This document shows positions 61,085 through 64,000 of a stretch of 64,000 nucleotides of DNA, piece by piece. Location of the stretch: assembly GCA_040285825.1 (NCBI GenBank), contig JAUPSS010000002.1, positions 1,116,001 to 1,180,000 of the forward strand. The letters run 5' to 3'. Position numbers and translations under genes: made by a program. The first letter of the stretch is position 1, and the number at the start of each line of letters is the position of its first letter. The notes beneath the pieces are model-generated. The model was not told the origin of the DNA and did not search any database. It saw only the letters and a program-made list of their open reading frames with translations. The stretch is from Eukaryota sp. TZLM1-RC (lineage: Eukaryota; Metamonada: BaSk clade).

Positions 61085-64000
61085 TTAGCTCCTCTTCCTA
61101 ATTCTATTGCTGCGTCTAGGCTTCTTAGAAGGCGTAGACTCATTGGAGGTACCTTGTCGTCGACTAATGGTACGTTTTCCAATTTTCTTGTTATCCTTAC
61201 AAAATAACTTATAAGCTTCTGAGTGTCTAACCGAATGGAGTGGCTCTTCTGTTGTCTCACCGCCAAACCATTGAACAGTACAGAAACTACCTGAATCAGA
61301 GTGGTATTCTGAAAGGATTTTCTCTATAACGTGTTTTTCGGAATCGCCTGCAGCGACTGCCTTGAGGAACTCAATGTCCTGTGGATTTTCTGCGTTATAG
61401 GTTTTGCAATCTTTCTTGGCAGCTTTTAATTCCGTGCCAGTAGTAAGATTCTTCTATAATAAAGTGGATTTGGAAGGAAGGTCAACAACTAAAAATGGTC
61501 CATTCCAAGATCCATGCAATTTATTATTTTGCTTGGTTTTACGTAAGACGTAGTCACCAATATTAAATGCTAAAAAACACGAATTAGTATTATCTACTGC
61601 AGACGGAGTATTTAATGTTTGGTGACGCTCTGCTTTTTCCCTTTTTTCTTGTAGACGAGTGTTTTTCATTTTGATGTCATCTAATAAGGGGATATTAGTT
61701 TCAAATTTGGATAAATTTCCTCATATATTAGCAGGGTCTGTTCTTGGGCTAATCGAAGAACCGAAGATGAGTTCGTATGGGCTAAAACCAGTTTTTCTGC
61801 TTTTAGTAGAATTTATTAATAGTTGGGATATAGGTACGTATGTAGACCAATTTCCGTAATCGTTGAAATCTATTAATAGTTTCCTTAAGCATTGAAGAAC
61901 GTCTCTATGTTTACGTTCTACAAGTCCATTACTTTCTGAATAGTGGGGAATTGAGTTACCTAATCTGTTACACACTATTTTAAAAGTCTCGTTGGCGAAC
62001 TCAGGTCCATTATCGCTATGAATTAACATAGGTATGCCAAAGCTAGCGCAAACATTCCAAATTAAAGCATCTGCGGTTTCTAAGGCATTGAGTTCTTTTA
62101 GAGGGACTAAAATTGTATATCCAGTAAAAGAGTCTACAAATACTAAAAGATATTTATTTCCTTCGTTGTCGGAATTTAGGGGTCCAATTGTATCGACGTT
62201 TAATCTGGCAAAAGGACGATCTGCCCATAAAGATCCTGTGGAAGGTGTTTTTGATCTTTTAACTGGAGCCGTTTTTTGACAAGTTGGGCATCTTTTGACA
62301 TGATTAATGAGGTCCTTTCTCATATTGGGCCAGTAGAAATCGCTTTTGGATAGTTTGTGTAAACTATCGTTTTTACTAGGGTGACCAGATTGAACCAAAC
62401 CATGTATTAATAGTAGTGCCTGTTTTCTGAGGCTCTTTGGAATCAAAATTTTGTTTTTATTATTTTTCCAAATTTGAGTATTTTTATCTAGAATTGCATT
62501 TTCAAATAACGAGTCGTTGTTGTTTTTGGCTATTTGTTGTTCGGATCTTATCCTAGAGAACCAAGAAGAAAAAATAGGTAGGTCTTGGTGTCTACTTAGA
62601 GATGAGATTGATGGGATGTCTTCAAGGTCCGAATCAGAATCATCGTCTAGTGGAGGTATCTCGTAATTTGAAAGTAAAGTATCTGGTATATTTATGCTAC
62701 AAATAGAAGGAGTTTCCTCGTTTTGATCCAAATCAATATTCCTCGATAACATATCTGCCCAATGGTTGTCTTCACCAGGTTCGTGGACTATGTCAAAGTC
62801 GAATTCAGATAGTATCGGCAGCCATCTCTTTACAATTCTATTTTTCTCTGGGGCTGTAGCCAGGAATGCAATGTTTTTATGATCTGTGAAAATTGTTAAA
62901 TGTCTAGTTAACAAGTAGCTTTCTAAACAACTTTCAGTTAAAATCAAAAGTATTGCATATAATTCTTTTTGTAATGTGGACCATTTTCTTTGTGTTTCTG
63001 TAAGTAATCTACTGTAGAATGACAAAGGTTTTACTTTCCTTTTATTTAGCGGGGTTCCTGCAGGGGAGTAGGGCTCAATTTCTTGCCAAATAACACCTCC
63101 TACTGCTACATCTGAAGCGTCAGTACTTATTAATACTCGCTTGCCCGGAGCTGGTAATTCAAGGGGCATGTGGTTTACTATTAAGTCTTTTATTTGTTTT
63201 AAGTAATCGTCATGCTTGCTAGTCCATTTAGTTGTTCTGGGTTTTTCTTTAATTAGCTCGTTAATTGGAGCAATTAATTCAGAAATACATGGAAGCCAAT
63301 CTCTAATATAATTGATGGATCCTACCAATGAGCGAACTTCTTTCACTGTTTTTGGTCTAGGGATTCTCATCAAGGCTTCGATTTTTTTCTTACTAATAAA
63401 TCTAGTTTTATCCTGGAAGGTACTTCCTAAAATGTCGATAGGGTGTTTTGATGTTACGAATTTACATTTACGTAAGCCTATATTTACACGTCTATTTCTG
63501 GCGCATTGGAGGACTCTTTGTAATCTCTTATAAAATTCTTCGAATGTCGTTCCAACTATTATGATATCGTCAATGTATATAAAAACGCCGTCTATTTGGA
63601 AAATTTCCATCATTACGTTTTGAAAAACTGCTGGGATGTTCTTTAATCCGAAGCAAGCTCTTTTAAACATGATTGACCTTTCAGGAATTGAGATTGATGT
63701 TTTCTCAATATCCTTATCAGCTACATTCATCTGCCAGAAAGCTTTTGGTAAATCGAGCGTGGCGATGTAATTTGCTCTACTCAAAAATTCTAAAATATCA
63801 CTAATCCTAGGTAGATTAGGCTCTACTGAAATTGTATGGGCATTAACTCCATCTTTACCACTAAAGTCTCCAGTTAACCTGGGTTTCTTGCCGTCAGGAT
63901 ATATAACTAAGACAATAGGAGAGCTGAATTTATAATTAGATTCAACTGCGTAACCCATTTCGATCAGTTCATCAAATATTTTGTTTGCTATTTCCATTTT
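61085..64000 (-). mobile_element. Ty3/gypsy LTR retrotransposon with chromodomain-like tail (5' part outside window)
   Basis: The polyprotein frame is open from the window edge to TAA at 61085-61087 except for two in-frame stops: TGA at 61721-61723 and TAG at 61454-61456. Beyond the integrase core it carries the GPY/F-type module (FNIGDYVLRKTK, LHGSWNGPFLVVD) and, after the second stop, KILSEYHSDSGSFCTVQWFG, GETTEEPLHSVRHSEAYKLF, a chromodomain-like pattern. Gag and protease are off-window, as is the 5' LTR. Confidence 0.88.
61721..64000 (-). CDS. Ty3/gypsy pol: reverse transcriptase, RNase H, integrase (partial)
   Basis: Domains in order from the window edge: RT with SSPIVLVIYPDGKKPRLTGD, ATLDLPKAFWQM (first catalytic Asp), FKRACFGLKNIPAVFQ and YIDDIIIVG (catalytic DD); RNase H with LISTDASDVAVGGVIWQE and FTDHKNIAFLATAP; integrase with HGLVQSGHPS...CPTCQK (HHCC zinc knuckle), LNVDTIGPL (D), IHSDNGPEFAN (D) and NGLVERKHRDVL (E). 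The frame ends in TGA at 61721, before the integrase C-terminus. All catalytic residues are present, so the copy is young apart from the downstream stops. The start is outside the window. Confidence 0.93.
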   Translation of the reverse strand, partial: KMEIANKIFDELIEMGYAVESNYKFSSPIVLVIYPDGKKPRLTGDFSGKDGVNAHTISVEPNLPRISDILEFLSRANYIATLDLPKAFWQMNVADKDIEKTSISIPERSIMFKRACFGLKNIPAVFQNVMMEIFQIDGVFIYIDDIIIVGTTFEEFYKRLQRVLQCARNRRVNIGLRKCKFVTSKHPIDILGSTFQDKTRFISKKKIEALMRIPRPKTVKEVRSLVGSINYIRDWLPCISELIAPINELIKEKPRTTKWTSKHDDYLKQIKDLIVNHMPLELPAPGKRVLISTDASDVAVGGVIWQEIEPYSPAGTPLNKRKVKPLSFYSRLLTETQRKWSTLQKELYAILLILTESCLESYLLTRHLTIFTDHKNIAFLATAPEKNRIVKRWLPILSEFDFDIVHEPGEDNHWADMLSRNIDLDQNEETPSICSINIPDTLLSNYEIPPLDDDSDSDLEDIPSISSLSRHQDLPIFSSWFSRIRSEQQIAKNNNDSLFENAILDKNTQIWKNNKNKILIPKSLRKQALLLIHGLVQSGHPSKNDSLHKLSKSDFYWPNMRKDLINHVKRCPTCQKTAPVKRSKTPSTGSLWADRPFARLNVDTIGPLNSDNEGNKYLLVFVDSFTGYTILVPLKELNALETADALIWNVCASFGIPMLIHSDNGPEFANETFKIVCNRLGNSIPHYSESNGLVERKHRDVLQCLRKLLIDFNDYGNWSTYVPISQLLINSTKSRKTGFSPYELIFGSSISPRTDPANI

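Noticed and set aside
61454-61723. Alternative genetic code (TGA/TAG read as sense)
   Set aside because: Host genes clearly use TAA, TAG and TGA as terminators at conserved C-termini (CCT7 TAA, TRPC4AP-like TAG, RNASEH2A TGA), and internal TGA/TAG do not occur in intact genes.
1-64000. tRNA, rRNA or CRISPR features
   Set aside because: I looked for tRNA B-box words (GGTTCGAATCC-like) with a matching A-box and acceptor stem, and for short regularly spaced repeats. None of the candidates held up.

Overview
The window is AT-rich nuclear DNA from a flagellated, intron-poor protist. Evidence: long uninterrupted eukaryotic genes (CCT7, CEP104, VAC14, CHTF18, RNASEH2A, TRPC4AP-like), short intergenic gaps, and a standard genetic code in which TAA, TAG and TGA all end genes. 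CEP104, a CSPP1-like protein, a kinesin and a dynein heavy-chain remnant show that the cell builds cilia. The only introns I can prove are two of 31 nt in RNASEH2A. A metamonad-like excavate would fit, but the sequence does not fix the taxon.

Layout. 1-2.3 kb: minus-strand gene joining a kinesin motor, one transmembrane segment and an H-type-lectin-like domain. 2.8-3.5 kb: F-box/XPA-C-like gene. 3.5-5.1 kb: retrotransposon debris. 5.4-7.6 kb: VAC14. 8.2-10.5 kb: more retrotransposon debris. 11.1-23.7 kb: gene-rich core with CEP104, a CSPP1-like coiled-coil protein, CCT7, an RRM protein and a coiled-coil protein. 23.9-32 kb: graveyard with a decayed Fanzor (TnpB-like) gene, a dynein heavy-chain pseudogene, a permuted copy of the kinesin 5' flank, an orphan repeated ORF family, a possible second Fanzor fragment and a ~0.53 kb tandem repeat. 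32.1-37.6 kb: TRPC4AP-like and SCAPER-like genes. 38-44.6 kb: nested non-LTR retrotransposon 3' ends and another Fanzor. 44.7-50.1 kb: Kelch protein, a small acidic ORF, CHTF18 and RNASEH2A. 50.5-53.7 kb: Tc1/IS630-type, RCC1-like and Fanzor remnants. 53.8-56.2 kb: alpha/beta-hydrolase-like protein. 57.9-58.9 kb: a hAT transposon with perfect ends. 59.6-60.9 kb: more non-LTR debris. 61.1-64 kb: a Ty3/gypsy polyprotein with a chromodomain-like tail, running off the window.

Functional links. CEP104 and the CSPP1-like protein are neighbours and would act together at ciliary tips if the CSPP1 assignment holds. CHTF18 (PCNA loader) and RNASEH2A (ribonucleotide excision, with a PIP-box-like tail) are neighbours in replication and repair. 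VAC14 belongs to the PI(3,5)P2 kinase scaffold. The mobile DNA comprises at least four families of 5'-truncated non-LTR elements carrying a CCHC/restriction-like-endonuclease C-terminus, three recognisable Fanzor remnants, hAT, Tc1/IS630 and Ty3/gypsy.

The observations I rate highest are the kinesin-TM-lectin fusion, the 31-nt introns (one apparently AT-AG), and the cluster of decayed Fanzor genes beside endonuclease-bearing non-LTR retrotransposons.
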